Positions 45,615 to 53,843 of a DNA stretch of 64,000 bases are shown here, piece after piece. Position 1 is the stretch's first letter. Each line of letters starts with the position of its first letter. Below the pieces are notes generated by a model that was given only the letters and a program-made list of their open reading frames with translations, did no database searches and was not told where the DNA came from. The position numbers were made by a program, and so were the translations under genes. The stretch is from the NCBI GenBank assembly GCA_049323835.1, contig JBMOOJ010000113.1:1-64000 (forward strand), read 5' to 3'. Source of the DNA: SG-bin9 sp049323835. GTDB lineage: Bacteria > Pseudomonadota > Alphaproteobacteria > Rhizobiales > Xanthobacteraceae.

Positions 45615-46316
45615 TCAGTAGCGGCGGAAAATGCTGACCAGCTTGCCTTGAATGCGAACGCGGTTCGGCGGCAGGATGCGCACCTCATAAGCGGTGTTTG
45701 CGGGTTCGAGCGCAATCGATGCGCCGCGGCGGCGGAAACGCTTCAGGGTCGCTTCTTCCTCGTCGATCAGCGCCACGACGATGTCGCCGGTATCGGCGCC
45801 CTCGGTCTTCTGGATCAACGCGATGTCGCCGTCGAGAATACCGGCCTCCATCATCGAATCGCCGCGGACCTCCAGCGCATAGTGTTCCCCGGAGCCGAGC
45901 ATTTCGGGCGGCATGCTGATGGTGTGGCTGCGGGTCTGCAGCGCCTCGATCGGCGTACCGGCGGCAATGCGGCCCATGACCGGGATCGAGACGGGGCGTC
46001 CGCCTTCGTCCTCCGACGCCGTGCGGATCCTGCCGAGATTGCCCTCGATGACGCTCGGGGTGAAGCCGCGGCGTCCGCCACCGCCGCCAGCGGCGGCTGC
46101 GAGGTCCGGAAGCTTGATCACCTCGATGGCGCGCGCGCGATTCGGAAGGCGGCGGATGAAGCCGCGCTCTTCGAGCGCTGTAATGAGCCGGTGGATGCCG
46201 GATTTCGATCGCAGATCGAGCGCATCCTTCATCTCGTCGAAGGAAGGCGGGACGCCGGCTTCCTTGAGACGGTCGTTGATAAAACGCAGAAGCTCGAACT
46301 GTTTGCGCGTCAGCAT
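45615..46316 (-). CDS. lexA: LexA repressor
   Basis: LexA represses the SOS regulon and cleaves itself when RecA filaments form on damaged DNA. The 233-residue protein has the N-terminal winged helix-turn-helix (residues 1-65, starting MLTRKQFELLRFIND), a glycine-rich linker around residues 75-83, and the S24 peptidase domain. The Ala119-Gly120 cleavage site is in GRIAAGTP. The catalytic Ser154 (RGDSMMEAG) and Lys192 (EEEATLKRF) are intact. A canonical alphaproteobacterial SOS box lies upstream at 46475-46489, so it is autoregulated. moeA is upstream on the same strand. Confidence 0.97.
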   Translation of the reverse strand: MLTRKQFELLRFINDRLKEAGVPPSFDEMKDALDLRSKSGIHRLITALEERGFIRRLPNRARAIEVIKLPDLAAAAGGGGGRRGFTPSVIEGNLGRIRTASEDEGGRPVSIPVMGRIAAGTPIEALQTRSHTISMPPEMLGSGEHYALEVRGDSMMEAGILDGDIALIQKTEGADTGDIVVALIDEEEATLKRFRRRGASIALEPANTAYEVRILPPNRVRIQGKLVSIFRRY

Positions 46317-46474
46317 CTCGGTCGTCCCCCAATTCAGCTCTGTCAGGTCAGGCCTGTCAGGCTCAGCGCCGCGCCGCTCATACCTCCTCTGAATCCATGG
46401 CCACAGCTGGGCGTCGCCGGAGGGTCATTTCGAGGCGCGAGTCACTCGAAACAAATCATGAACGGACACTATAT

Positions 46475-46489
46475 GTTCCATATGTGTTC
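46475..46489 (-). promoter_or_regulatory. LexA box of lexA
   Basis: GTTCCATATGTGTTC is a perfect GTTC-N7-GTTC element. On the minus strand it lies between a candidate -35 (TTGCGG, just upstream at 46491-46496 region) and a -10-like TATAGT, so bound LexA would block the lexA promoter. It is the standard alphaproteobacterial SOS operator and serves as an internal reference for the two boxes at 18165-18195. Confidence 0.88.
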
Positions 46490-46528
46490 CGCAACCCCTT
46501 AATTTCACGTCAACAAGGCGAGCTTTCG

Positions 46529-47737
46529 TCAAACCGGAAGCTTAAGGATAACGCACGGCGAGCCCCTGGCGGCTGCGGGAGCGTGTGGCTGACGGATGAG
46601 GAGTCCGTTCGCGGACGACAGGTGAGCCGACAGCGAACTGTCTTGCTGGGTCACCGGCGTCGCGACGGTGACGCCGTTGTCGCCGGCGCTGAGGTGCGCT
46701 CGCATGTACTCCTCGCGCTCGTCGTTTGCCGCCAGGTCGCGGCCGAGCACCGCGTGCTCGCGTGGGTGAAGGATATCGCTTCGGCCGAGCAGTGCGCGGA
46801 GCAGCGGCACCATGAACAGGAAGGCGCAGACGTAGGACGATACGGGATTGCCGGGAAGGCCGATCACGCGCATGCGGCCGAGCCGGCCGTGCATCATCGG
46901 CTTGCCGGGACGCAGCGCGATTTTCCAGAACGCAATGCCAGTGCCTTCTGCTTCGAGCGCGCGCTTGACCACGTCGTGATCACCGACCGACGCGCCGCCG
47001 GTTGTGACGAGAAGGTCGACGTCAAGATCGCGCGCACGGCGGATGGCCGCGGTCGTCGCCTCCATCGTGTCGGCAGCGATACCGAGATCGAGCGCTTCGG
47101 CGCCTTCATTCCTTGCAAGCGCACGCAGGCCGTAGCCGTTCGAATAGACGATCTGGCCGGGGCCGGGCGAGGCGCCCGGCATGACCAGTTCATCGCCTGT
47201 TGCAAGCAGCGCGATCTTCGGCCGCTTGCGCACGGGAAGCTGCGCGTAATTCATGCTCGCCGCCAGCGAGAGATCGCGATCAATGACGAGGCGGCCGCGC
47301 TTGAGCAGCACGTCGCCCTCGCGGAAATCGATTCCGGCACGGCGGATATGGCGGCCGGTCCTCGCGGCTTCGTTGACGACCACAACGTCGCCGTCGCGAG
47401 ACGTATCTTCCTGGATCACGATCGCGTCCGCGCCGTCCGGCACGACACCGCCCGTGAAGATGCGTGCGGCTTCGCCCGCGCTGATCGCACGATCGAACGG
47501 CCGTCCCGCGGCGACTTCGCCGATGACCTTCAGGCGTGCACCGAGCGACGCATCGCTCGCACGAACCGCATAGCCATCCATGGCCGACATCGCTTGCGGC
47601 GGCTGGGTGCGGCGCGCGGCGATATCCTGCGCGAGCACGCGATGCAGCGCGTCATCGAGCGGCACGTTCTCCTCGCCAAGCGGTGCGGCGTCCCTCAGGA
47701 TCGCATTCAACGCATCTTCGACTGGCATCAGCGCCAC
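46529..47737 (-). CDS. moeA: Molybdopterin molybdenumtransferase
   Basis: MoeA inserts molybdate into adenylylated molybdopterin to make the molybdenum cofactor. The 402-residue protein has the four MoeA domains. QAMSAMDGYAVRASD lies near residue 58, FTGGVVPDGADAIVIQED near residue 100, LLATGDELV near residue 183, TTGGASVGDHDVV near residue 245, and GLPGNPVSSYVCAFLF in the catalytic domain. I choose the GTG at 47737 because GGGAGA precedes it at good spacing. The alternatives are ATG at 47728, or GTG at 47755 overlapping the moaC stop. It is downstream of moaC in a moaC-moeA unit. Confidence 0.94.
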   Translation of the reverse strand: MALMPVEDALNAILRDAAPLGEENVPLDDALHRVLAQDIAARRTQPPQAMSAMDGYAVRASDASLGARLKVIGEVAAGRPFDRAISAGEAARIFTGGVVPDGADAIVIQEDTSRDGDVVVVNEAARTGRHIRRAGIDFREGDVLLKRGRLVIDRDLSLAASMNYAQLPVRKRPKIALLATGDELVMPGASPGPGQIVYSNGYGLRALARNEGAEALDLGIAADTMEATTAAIRRARDLDVDLLVTTGGASVGDHDVVKRALEAEGTGIAFWKIALRPGKPMMHGRLGRMRVIGLPGNPVSSYVCAFLFMVPLLRALLGRSDILHPREHAVLGRDLAANDEREEYMRAHLSAGDNGVTVATPVTQQDSSLSAHLSSANGLLIRQPHAPAAARGSPCVILKLPV

Positions 47738-47751
47738 GGACGTTCTCCCAA

Positions 47752-48252
47752 TCACGCCGCGCGGAAATGGCCGGACTTGCCGCCCTTTTTCTCGATCAGC
47801 CGGATCGCGTCGATGCGCGCCGAGCGTTCGACGGCCTTCACCATGTCGTAGATGGTGAGGCAGGCGACCGAGACTGCCGTCAGCGCTTCCATTTCGACGC
47901 CGGTCGGACCCTTGACCTTCACCGTGGCGCGCACGCGACAGCCGGGAAGCCTCTTGTCGGGCTCGATATCGACGACGACCTTCGACAGCGCGAGCGGATG
48001 GCACAGAGGGATGAGTTCCGACGTGCGTTTCGCCGCCATGATCCCGGCGATGCGGGCCGTGGCCAGCACGTCGCCCTTCTTCGCCTTGCCCTTGACGATC
48101 AGGTTGAGCGTGGCCTTGCTCAGCAGCACCACGCCTTCGGCAACGGCCATGCGCTCGGTGTCGGCTTTCTCGGATACATCCACCATCCGTGCCTCGCCCT
48201 TGCCGTCGATATGGGTGAGGGCTTTGCTCCGGGAGGTGGGTTTGCTGGCCAT
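47752..48252 (-). CDS. moaC: Cyclic pyranopterin monophosphate synthase
   Basis: MoaC, with MoaA, converts GTP to cyclic pyranopterin monophosphate, the first intermediate of molybdenum cofactor synthesis. At 166 residues it is family length. Its opening is LTHIDGKGEARMVDVSEK, its middle LIPLCHPLALSKV, and the conserved GVEMEALTAVSVACLTIYDM carries the catalytic residues. It sits between trpC (12 bases upstream) and moeA, so the trpDC and moaC-moeA genes are probably transcribed together. That order is widespread in alphaproteobacteria. Confidence 0.97.
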   Translation of the reverse strand: MASKPTSRSKALTHIDGKGEARMVDVSEKADTERMAVAEGVVLLSKATLNLIVKGKAKKGDVLATARIAGIMAAKRTSELIPLCHPLALSKVVVDIEPDKRLPGCRVRATVKVKGPTGVEMEALTAVSVACLTIYDMVKAVERSARIDAIRLIEKKGGKSGHFRAA

Positions 48253-48264
48253 CGACGACGGCTC

Positions 48265-49095
48265 CTATGCGCTCTTGCGCGTGTCGCGCGCGAGCAGGGT
48301 GCGCGTTGCGGCCGTCACGTCGGCCTGGCGCATCAGGCTCTCGCCGACGAGGAACGTCGACATGCCGACCTTTGCCAGGCGTGTGAGGTCGTCGGGCGTG
48401 AAGATGCCGCTCTCGCCGACCATGACGCGATCCTTCGGGATCAAGGGCGCCAGCGTCTCGCTGGTGGCTAGCGTGGTTTCGAAGGTGCGCAGGTTGCGAT
48501 TGTTGACGCCGACCATCGGCGACTTGAGCTTCAGCGCGCGTTCGAGTTCGGCGCGATCGTGAACTTCGAGCAGGACATCCATGCCAAGCGCGATGGCCGT
48601 GTCTTCGATCTCGCGTGCCGCGCCATCGTCGAGCGATGCCATGATGATCAGGATGCAGTCAGCGCCGTGCGCGCGCGCCTCGTAAACCTGATACGGCTCG
48701 AACATGAAGTCCTTGCGCAGCACCGGCAACTGCGTTGCCGCCCGCGCGGCGACCATGAACTCCATGTGGCCCTGGAACGAGGGCGCATCCGTCAGCACCG
48801 ACAGGCAGGCCGCGCCGCCAACCTCGTAAGCCTTCGCCAGCGCCGGCGGATCGAAATCGGCGCGGATCAATCCCTTCGACGGCGAGGCTTTCTTGATCTC
48901 GGCGATCAGCGCGTAGTCTCCGCGGGCGATCCGTTCGCGGATCGATTTGAGAAAGCCGCGCGGCGGGCTCGCGGTCTTGGCGGCAGCCTCGACGTCGCTC
49001 AGGGGCCGCGCGCGCTTGGCGGCTGCGATCTCTTCCCGCTTGTAGGTTTCGATCTTGGCGAGGATGTCGGACAAGCCTTCGCTCTCCTCGATCAT
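48265..49095 (-). CDS. trpC: Indole-3-glycerol phosphate synthase
   Basis: TrpC closes the indole ring in tryptophan synthesis, turning CdRP into indole-3-glycerol phosphate. The 276-residue TIM barrel contains ALIAEIKKASPSKGLIRADF with the catalytic Lys, LPVLRKDFMFEPYQVYEARA, the later GVNNRNLRTF, and VGESGIFTPDDL. It is monofunctional, not fused to TrpF. Its ATG overlaps the stop of trpD by four bases. moaC follows after 12 bases. Confidence 0.97.
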   Translation of the reverse strand: MIEESEGLSDILAKIETYKREEIAAAKRARPLSDVEAAAKTASPPRGFLKSIRERIARGDYALIAEIKKASPSKGLIRADFDPPALAKAYEVGGAACLSVLTDAPSFQGHMEFMVAARAATQLPVLRKDFMFEPYQVYEARAHGADCILIIMASLDDGAAREIEDTAIALGMDVLLEVHDRAELERALKLKSPMVGVNNRNLRTFETTLATSETLAPLIPKDRVMVGESGIFTPDDLTRLAKVGMSTFLVGESLMRQADVTAATRTLLARDTRKSA

Positions 49096-50108
49096 GACAT
49101 GTTGGAAACGCGGACGAGCTGCGCCAGCTTGTCGGCAGCCGCGCCGCTGTCGAGCGACTTCGCGCCCATCGCAACGCCGTCCTTCAGATCCTTGGCGCGG
49201 CCTGCGACGACGAGTGCGGCGGCGGCATTCAGGATTGCCACATCGCGATAGGCGCTCGGCTTGCCCTCAAGCACACCGCGCAGCGCCCTGGCATTTGCAT
49301 CGCCATCACCGCCCTTGAGTGCATCGCCGTTGGCGCGCGGCAGTCCGACATCGTCGGGCTTCACCTCGAATGTCGTGATCTTGCCCTTGTCGAGGGCAGC
49401 AACGAAGGTCGGGCCGGTGAGGGTGATCTCGTCGAGCCCGTCGGAGCCATGCACGACCCAGGCGGCCTCGGCGCCGAGATTCTTCAGCACCTCCGCAAGC
49501 GGCTGCACCCACTGCTTGGAGAATACGCCGACCATCTGCCGCTTCACGCCGGCCGGATTGGACAGCGGTCCGAGCAGATTGAAGATTGTGCGGGTCGCGA
49601 GCTCGACCCGCGTCGGGCCGACGTTCTTCATTGCCGGGTGATGGACCGGCGCGAACATGAATCCGATGCCCGCGTCCTGCACGCAGCGGCTGACTTGATC
49701 AGGCGTGATGTCGATTTTCACGCCGAGCGCCATCAGCACGTCGGCCGCGCCCGACTTCGACGACAGCGCGCGGTTGCCGTGCTTGGCGACCGGCACGCCG
49801 GTGCCGGCGACGATGAACGACGCGCAGGTCGAGACGTTGACGGAGCCCGAGCCGTCACCGCCGGTGCCGACCACATCGACTGCATCGGGTGGCGCCTTCA
49901 CGGTCAGCATCTTCGCGCGCATGGCGCTGACGGCGCCGGTGATCTCGTCGACGGTTTCGCCGCGCACGCGCAGCGCCATCAGGAGGCCGCCCATCTGCGA
50001 CGGCGTCGCTTCGCCCGACATCATCCGGTCGAAGGCCGCGGCGGCCTCGTCGCGCGAGAGCGTCGCGCCAGTCGCGACCTTTCCGATGATGGCCCTGAAA
50101 TCATCCAT
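49092..50108 (-). CDS. trpD: Anthranilate phosphoribosyltransferase
   Basis: TrpD transfers the phosphoribosyl group of PRPP to anthranilate. The 338-residue protein has the PRPP-binding signature VVGTGGDGSGSVNVST near residue 79, then KHGNRALSSKSGAADVLMAL, the MKNVGPTRVELATRTIFNLLG region and a complete C-terminal domain. No trpG is found beside it, so glutamine amidotransferase must be encoded elsewhere, probably as a fused trpEG. It is followed by trpC with a four-base overlap. ppiD lies 109 bases upstream. Confidence 0.97.
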   Translation of the reverse strand: MDDFRAIIGKVATGATLSRDEAAAAFDRMMSGEATPSQMGGLLMALRVRGETVDEITGAVSAMRAKMLTVKAPPDAVDVVGTGGDGSGSVNVSTCASFIVAGTGVPVAKHGNRALSSKSGAADVLMALGVKIDITPDQVSRCVQDAGIGFMFAPVHHPAMKNVGPTRVELATRTIFNLLGPLSNPAGVKRQMVGVFSKQWVQPLAEVLKNLGAEAAWVVHGSDGLDEITLTGPTFVAALDKGKITTFEVKPDDVGLPRANGDALKGGDGDANARALRGVLEGKPSAYRDVAILNAAAALVVAGRAKDLKDGVAMGAKSLDSGAAADKLAQLVRVSNMS

Positions 50109-50217
50109 GAAACGTCGAGTCCGCCTGATCGCAACGAAGAAGGTGTGACGGTCTTAGCGCGGATTGCGCCGCGGTGGAATGGCGGGAGAGCAGGGCGGTT
50201 GCGCCCCGCCTGAGATT

Positions 50218-52128
50218 TCAGTTGGCGTTGTTGGCGCCTGTGACCTGCGCGACCGCGGCCTGATTGACGCTGACGCCGATTTCGGATTCCAGCTTGGCAA
50301 TGTACTGGCTGACATATTCGTCGGAGATGCCGCGCTGGAGCGCGTCCTTCAGCCGCTTGGCGTCGGCGGTGGTGAGATCGACTGCAGGCACGGTGATATC
50401 GGTGAGGCGATAGACGATCCATTCCGAGGCGCTGGAGCCGGAGGTTTGTCCGCTCGCGCCTTTTGCAAGTCCGAAGGCCGATTGCACGAGGCCTGGCGGG
50501 ACACCTGCAGGGTTTGCGTCACGTTTGAACCCCGCCTCGCTTTCGACCTTGAGACCGAGGGCGGCCGCTTCGTCTGCGAGCTTGGCGCCGCCCTTGTCGA
50601 GTTTCTCGATCAGTTCGGTCGCTTTGGCGCGCAGGCGCGTCGTGATCTGGTCGTCACGCCAGCGGGCCTCGACCTGATCCTTGACCTCATCGAGATTGCG
50701 CTCGCGCGAGGGTGTGATACCGAGCACTTCGAACCAGATGTAGCCGCCGTTGGCCTGGAGCGGATCGTTCTCGACGCCGACGTTGCTGGCGAACGCGCCC
50801 GAGATGACATCGACATTCTGCGGCAGGCCGGTCGTCACCTGCTTGCCGTCCGGTGCGCGGCCGGAGCGATCGGTATCGAACGTCACGGCGGTCAGGCCGA
50901 GCTTCTGCGCCGCATCGGCGATGTTGGAGCCGCCGCCGCGTTCGTCTTCCATCTTGTTGTGCAGATCCTGCACTTCGGCGCGCGCGCGCTCGAGCGCGAG
51001 GTCTTTCTTGATGCTGTCAGCGACCGTCTCATAGGCCGGGGTCGAGCCCGGCTCGATCTTGCCGACTTTCACCAGTGCGAAGCCGAAGCCGCTTTGCACC
51101 GGCTGGCTGACGTCATTGGCGGCGAGCGCAAAGGCGGCGTTGGCGACGGCGGCGTCGATTACCGCCGATTTGGCGACGATGCCGAGATCGATGTCGGTGG
51201 CGCTGAGCTTGCGCTCCTTGGCGAGGTCCTCGAACGAGAGGCCACCGGCGATCTTCTCGCGCGCGGCCTTCGCCTCGTCGGCGTTCGGGAACACGATCTG
51301 CGAAATCTGCCGTTTTTCAGGCTGCGCCAGCTTGTCCTTGCGATCCTCGTAGACCTTTCTCGCATCGTCGTCCGATACCGTGGTCCACTTGGCGATGGCG
51401 TCCGGCGTCATCGCGACGACCGCGATCTTGCGATACTCCGGCGCGCGGAACAGCGTCTTGCGCTCATCGAAGTACTTGGTCAGCGTCTCCTGCGAGGGTG
51501 CCTCGATCGTGCCGGCCTGCGCGGCCCCAAGACGAATGAACTCGATCGAACGCTGTTCGTTCTGGAAGCGGCTGACCGCGTCGAGCAGCGTCTTGCTCGG
51601 CTCAACGCCTGCGGTGAGGGTGCCGGCGATTTCGCGGCGGAGCGTGACGCGGCGCTGCTCGGCGATGTAGCGCTGCTCGGTGAAGCCGAACTGGCGGATG
51701 ATCGCAGCGAAGCGGTTCGGATCGAAATTGCCGGACACGCCCTTGAAATTCGGGTCGTTCTGGATCGCCTTGACGACCTCCGCATCCGATTGGCTCAGGC
51801 CCATGCGGCGGGCGCCTTCGTCGAGCGCCGCTTCCGAGATCACCTGCTGCAAGACCTGCCGGTCGAGGCCGAAGGTGCGCGCCTGGTCGAGGGTGAGAGG
51901 ACGGCCGAACTGGCGTCCGATCTGCTGCAGCTTGTCGGTGTAGAGCGTGCGGAACTGTTCGACCGAGATTTCGGTGCGGCCGATCTTGGCCAGCGTCGAT
52001 TGCCCGAACCCCTTGAAGATGTCGGCAATGCCCCAGACGGCGAACGAGATGATCAGGACGCCCATGACGGTGCCCATGACCACTTTGCCCAGCCAGTTCG
52101 ATGAGGCGCGGCGAATTCCCCGGAGCAT
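50218..52128 (-). CDS. ppiD: Peptidyl-prolyl isomerase/chaperone PpiD (SurA N-like)
   Basis: PpiD is an inner-membrane-anchored periplasmic folding helper near the Sec translocon. The 636-residue protein begins with one membrane anchor (residues 14-36, VVMGTVMGVLIISFAVWGIA). A SurA_N-like helical domain follows (about 40-190) and then a parvulin-type domain around residues 270-380 (KRQISQIVFPNADEAKAAR). The C-terminal part resembles a second SurA-like segment. The family's parvulin domain is often catalytically weak; activity here cannot be judged. It is upstream of trpDC and divergent from tpiA. Confidence 0.91.
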   Translation of the reverse strand: MLRGIRRASSNWLGKVVMGTVMGVLIISFAVWGIADIFKGFGQSTLAKIGRTEISVEQFRTLYTDKLQQIGRQFGRPLTLDQARTFGLDRQVLQQVISEAALDEGARRMGLSQSDAEVVKAIQNDPNFKGVSGNFDPNRFAAIIRQFGFTEQRYIAEQRRVTLRREIAGTLTAGVEPSKTLLDAVSRFQNEQRSIEFIRLGAAQAGTIEAPSQETLTKYFDERKTLFRAPEYRKIAVVAMTPDAIAKWTTVSDDDARKVYEDRKDKLAQPEKRQISQIVFPNADEAKAAREKIAGGLSFEDLAKERKLSATDIDLGIVAKSAVIDAAVANAAFALAANDVSQPVQSGFGFALVKVGKIEPGSTPAYETVADSIKKDLALERARAEVQDLHNKMEDERGGGSNIADAAQKLGLTAVTFDTDRSGRAPDGKQVTTGLPQNVDVISGAFASNVGVENDPLQANGGYIWFEVLGITPSRERNLDEVKDQVEARWRDDQITTRLRAKATELIEKLDKGGAKLADEAAALGLKVESEAGFKRDANPAGVPPGLVQSAFGLAKGASGQTSGSSASEWIVYRLTDITVPAVDLTTADAKRLKDALQRGISDEYVSQYIAKLESEIGVSVNQAAVAQVTGANNAN

Positions 52129-52375
52129 ATCAATCCATCATTCGGTTCGGGTGAGCGGCCGTCCATCTCGCGGTGGCGATCGGAAGCGGCGCAACGATTA
52201 ATTATGGCGTCTATAAAAGGGTTTAGCCAGTGCCGCAACCTTGGGCATGCGCTCCGAAGCCAGCGGCGGATTGAAGCGGCGATCCGGCCCGTTGTGGAGC
52301 GTCCTGGCCGGCAACTGGCGCGGCCGGAAAGCCTCTGCTAGCGCAAGTCCCAATCCGCAACATCTGAGAGGCATC

Positions 52376-53128
52376 ATGACCGCCAAGCTCCGCCCCCTGA
52401 TCGCCGGCAACTGGAAGATGAACGGCGTGCGCGCATCGCTTGCCGAACTGGATGCGGTGATCGCGGGCGCTGGAACGGCTCCGCATGCGGACCTCCTGAT
52501 TTGCCCGCCGGCGACGCTGGTTGCCGCCGCATCGGCGAAAGTCGCCGGTACGCGAGTGGGGATCGGCGGTCAGGATTGCCATGCGGCTGAATCCGGCGCG
52601 CACACCGGCGATATCTCCGCCGAGATGCTCAAGGATGCCGGCGCCGCGGCGGTCATCGTCGGCCATTCGGAACGGCGCACGGATCACGGCGAAGCCGATG
52701 CGGTGGTGAAGGCCAAGGTGGATGCCGCTTGGCGGGCTGGGCTCACGGCCATCGTCTGCGTCGGCGAGACGCAGGCTGAGCGCGATGGCGGAAAGGCGAA
52801 AGAAGTCGTTGGGCGGCAACTGGCGGGATCGGTTCCCGATGGCGGAACAGCCGCGAGCCTCGTGATCGCGTACGAGCCGGTCTGGGCGATCGGCACCGGT
52901 CGCACTCCTACCAACAAAGAAATCGAGGAAATACATAATTTTATTCGCAATTACCTCGTCCAAAACATGAGGCAATTCGGATCACAGGTTAAAGTTCTCT
53001 ACGGAGGCTCTGTGAAACCGGCGAATGCCGCTGAGATTCTCAATCTCGCCGACGTCAACGGAGCACTGGTCGGTGGCGCGAGCCTGAAGGCGTCCGATTT
53101 TCTTGCGATCGCGGCCGCCGCTTCCTAA
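52376..53128 (+). CDS. tpiA: Triose-phosphate isomerase
   Basis: TpiA interconverts dihydroxyacetone phosphate and glyceraldehyde 3-phosphate. The 250-residue TIM barrel has the catalytic Lys14 in IAGNWKMNG, the electrophile histidine in VGHSERR, and the catalytic glutamate in AYEPVWAIGTGRTPT, with phosphate loop YGGSVKPANAAEIL. The ATG at 52376 gives the family N-terminus; an in-frame start 45 codons upstream is not supported. It is divergent from ppiD. secG lies 156 bases downstream. Confidence 0.96.
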   Translation: MTAKLRPLIAGNWKMNGVRASLAELDAVIAGAGTAPHADLLICPPATLVAAASAKVAGTRVGIGGQDCHAAESGAHTGDISAEMLKDAGAAAVIVGHSERRTDHGEADAVVKAKVDAAWRAGLTAIVCVGETQAERDGGKAKEVVGRQLAGSVPDGGTAASLVIAYEPVWAIGTGRTPTNKEIEEIHNFIRNYLVQNMRQFGSQVKVLYGGSVKPANAAEILNLADVNGALVGGASLKASDFLAIAAAAS

Positions 53129-53284
53129 TTCCTGGCGAAGCGTGATCTTTCGGACGGCCGGCGGGGTTACATTCGCAAGCTCAATCGTGTAGAGACCGCC
53201 CGTCTTCAACCTGCGCAAGATGTGGTGAGGGCCGCTTCGCGGCGCGCCTCGCTTGTGATGGAAGGTAACTAATCCGGACCCCAG

Positions 53285-53668
53285 ATGCAGACCGTCATTA
53301 TCGTCATCCACCTTATGATCGTTGCGACCCTGATCGGCGCGGTGCTGTTGCAGCGCTCGGAGGGCGGCGGTCTCGGCATCGGCGGCGGTGGCGGTTTCAT
53401 GACCAACCGCGGCACGGCGAACCTGCTCACGCGAACCACCGCATTCCTGGCCATCGGCTTCTTCATCACGAGCCTCCTGCTGTCTTGGCTTGCCGGCCTC
53501 GACCGCAAGCCGAGTTCGATCGTCAATCCGGTCAGCCAGCCGGGTTCTCCGTCGGCCCCCTTGGGTGGTGCCAGCGGTGGCGGTCTGCTCGACTCGCTCA
53601 AGAAGCAGGAAGCGCCGCCGGCTCCGCCCGCCGCGCCGTCCGGGCCGCAAGCGCCGCGCTCGCAGTAA
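53285..53668 (+). CDS. secG: Protein translocase subunit SecG
   Basis: SecG is the small auxiliary subunit of the SecYEG translocon that assists SecA cycling. The 127-residue protein has two membrane helices (residues 3-22 and 52-72) around the conserved loop LLQRSEGGGLGIGGGGG. The C-terminal 50 residues are Pro/Ala/Gly-rich and probably disordered, a common feature in alphaproteobacteria. The tpiA-secG-pyrG order is conserved in Rhizobiales. The ATG at 53285 is well placed for the first helix. Confidence 0.94.
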   Translation: MQTVIIVIHLMIVATLIGAVLLQRSEGGGLGIGGGGGFMTNRGTANLLTRTTAFLAIGFFITSLLLSWLAGLDRKPSSIVNPVSQPGSPSAPLGGASGGGLLDSLKKQEAPPAPPAAPSGPQAPRSQ

Positions 53669-53796
53669 GGCAGAAGCTGCACACCTGATCTGCGCCAGCC
53701 GTGCTTGTGCGGAATGCAAGAGGTTGCATCTAAGACGTTGATGATCTGAGGGTTTCCAAGTCACCCACAGCATTCGGTTTTCATTGGATTCGGGTG

Positions 53797-53816
53797 CGAT
53801 TCGTTTTGGCGAATCG
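53797..53816 (+). promoter_or_regulatory. Stem-loop in the pyrG leader
   Basis: CGATTCG and CGAATCG form a perfect seven-base stem with a six-base loop TTTTGG, 27 bases upstream of the pyrG ATG. It would be the last structure in the mRNA leader before the ribosome-binding region. A role in control of pyrG is possible but nothing in the sequence proves it. Confidence 0.35.
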
Positions 53817-53843
53817 TGCCCGTTGCGTTAGAGGTTGGGTCCC

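Noticed and set aside
46529..48004. A 491-codon frame extending moeA upstream across moaC.
   Set aside because: The first 89 residues are an alternative frame of moaC; MoeA similarity starts at about 47737.
52241..52375. N-terminal extension of TpiA containing a VLAGNW stretch similar to its own start.
   Set aside because: The similarity to IAGNWK is short and the family N-terminus starts at ATG 52376; probably coincidence.
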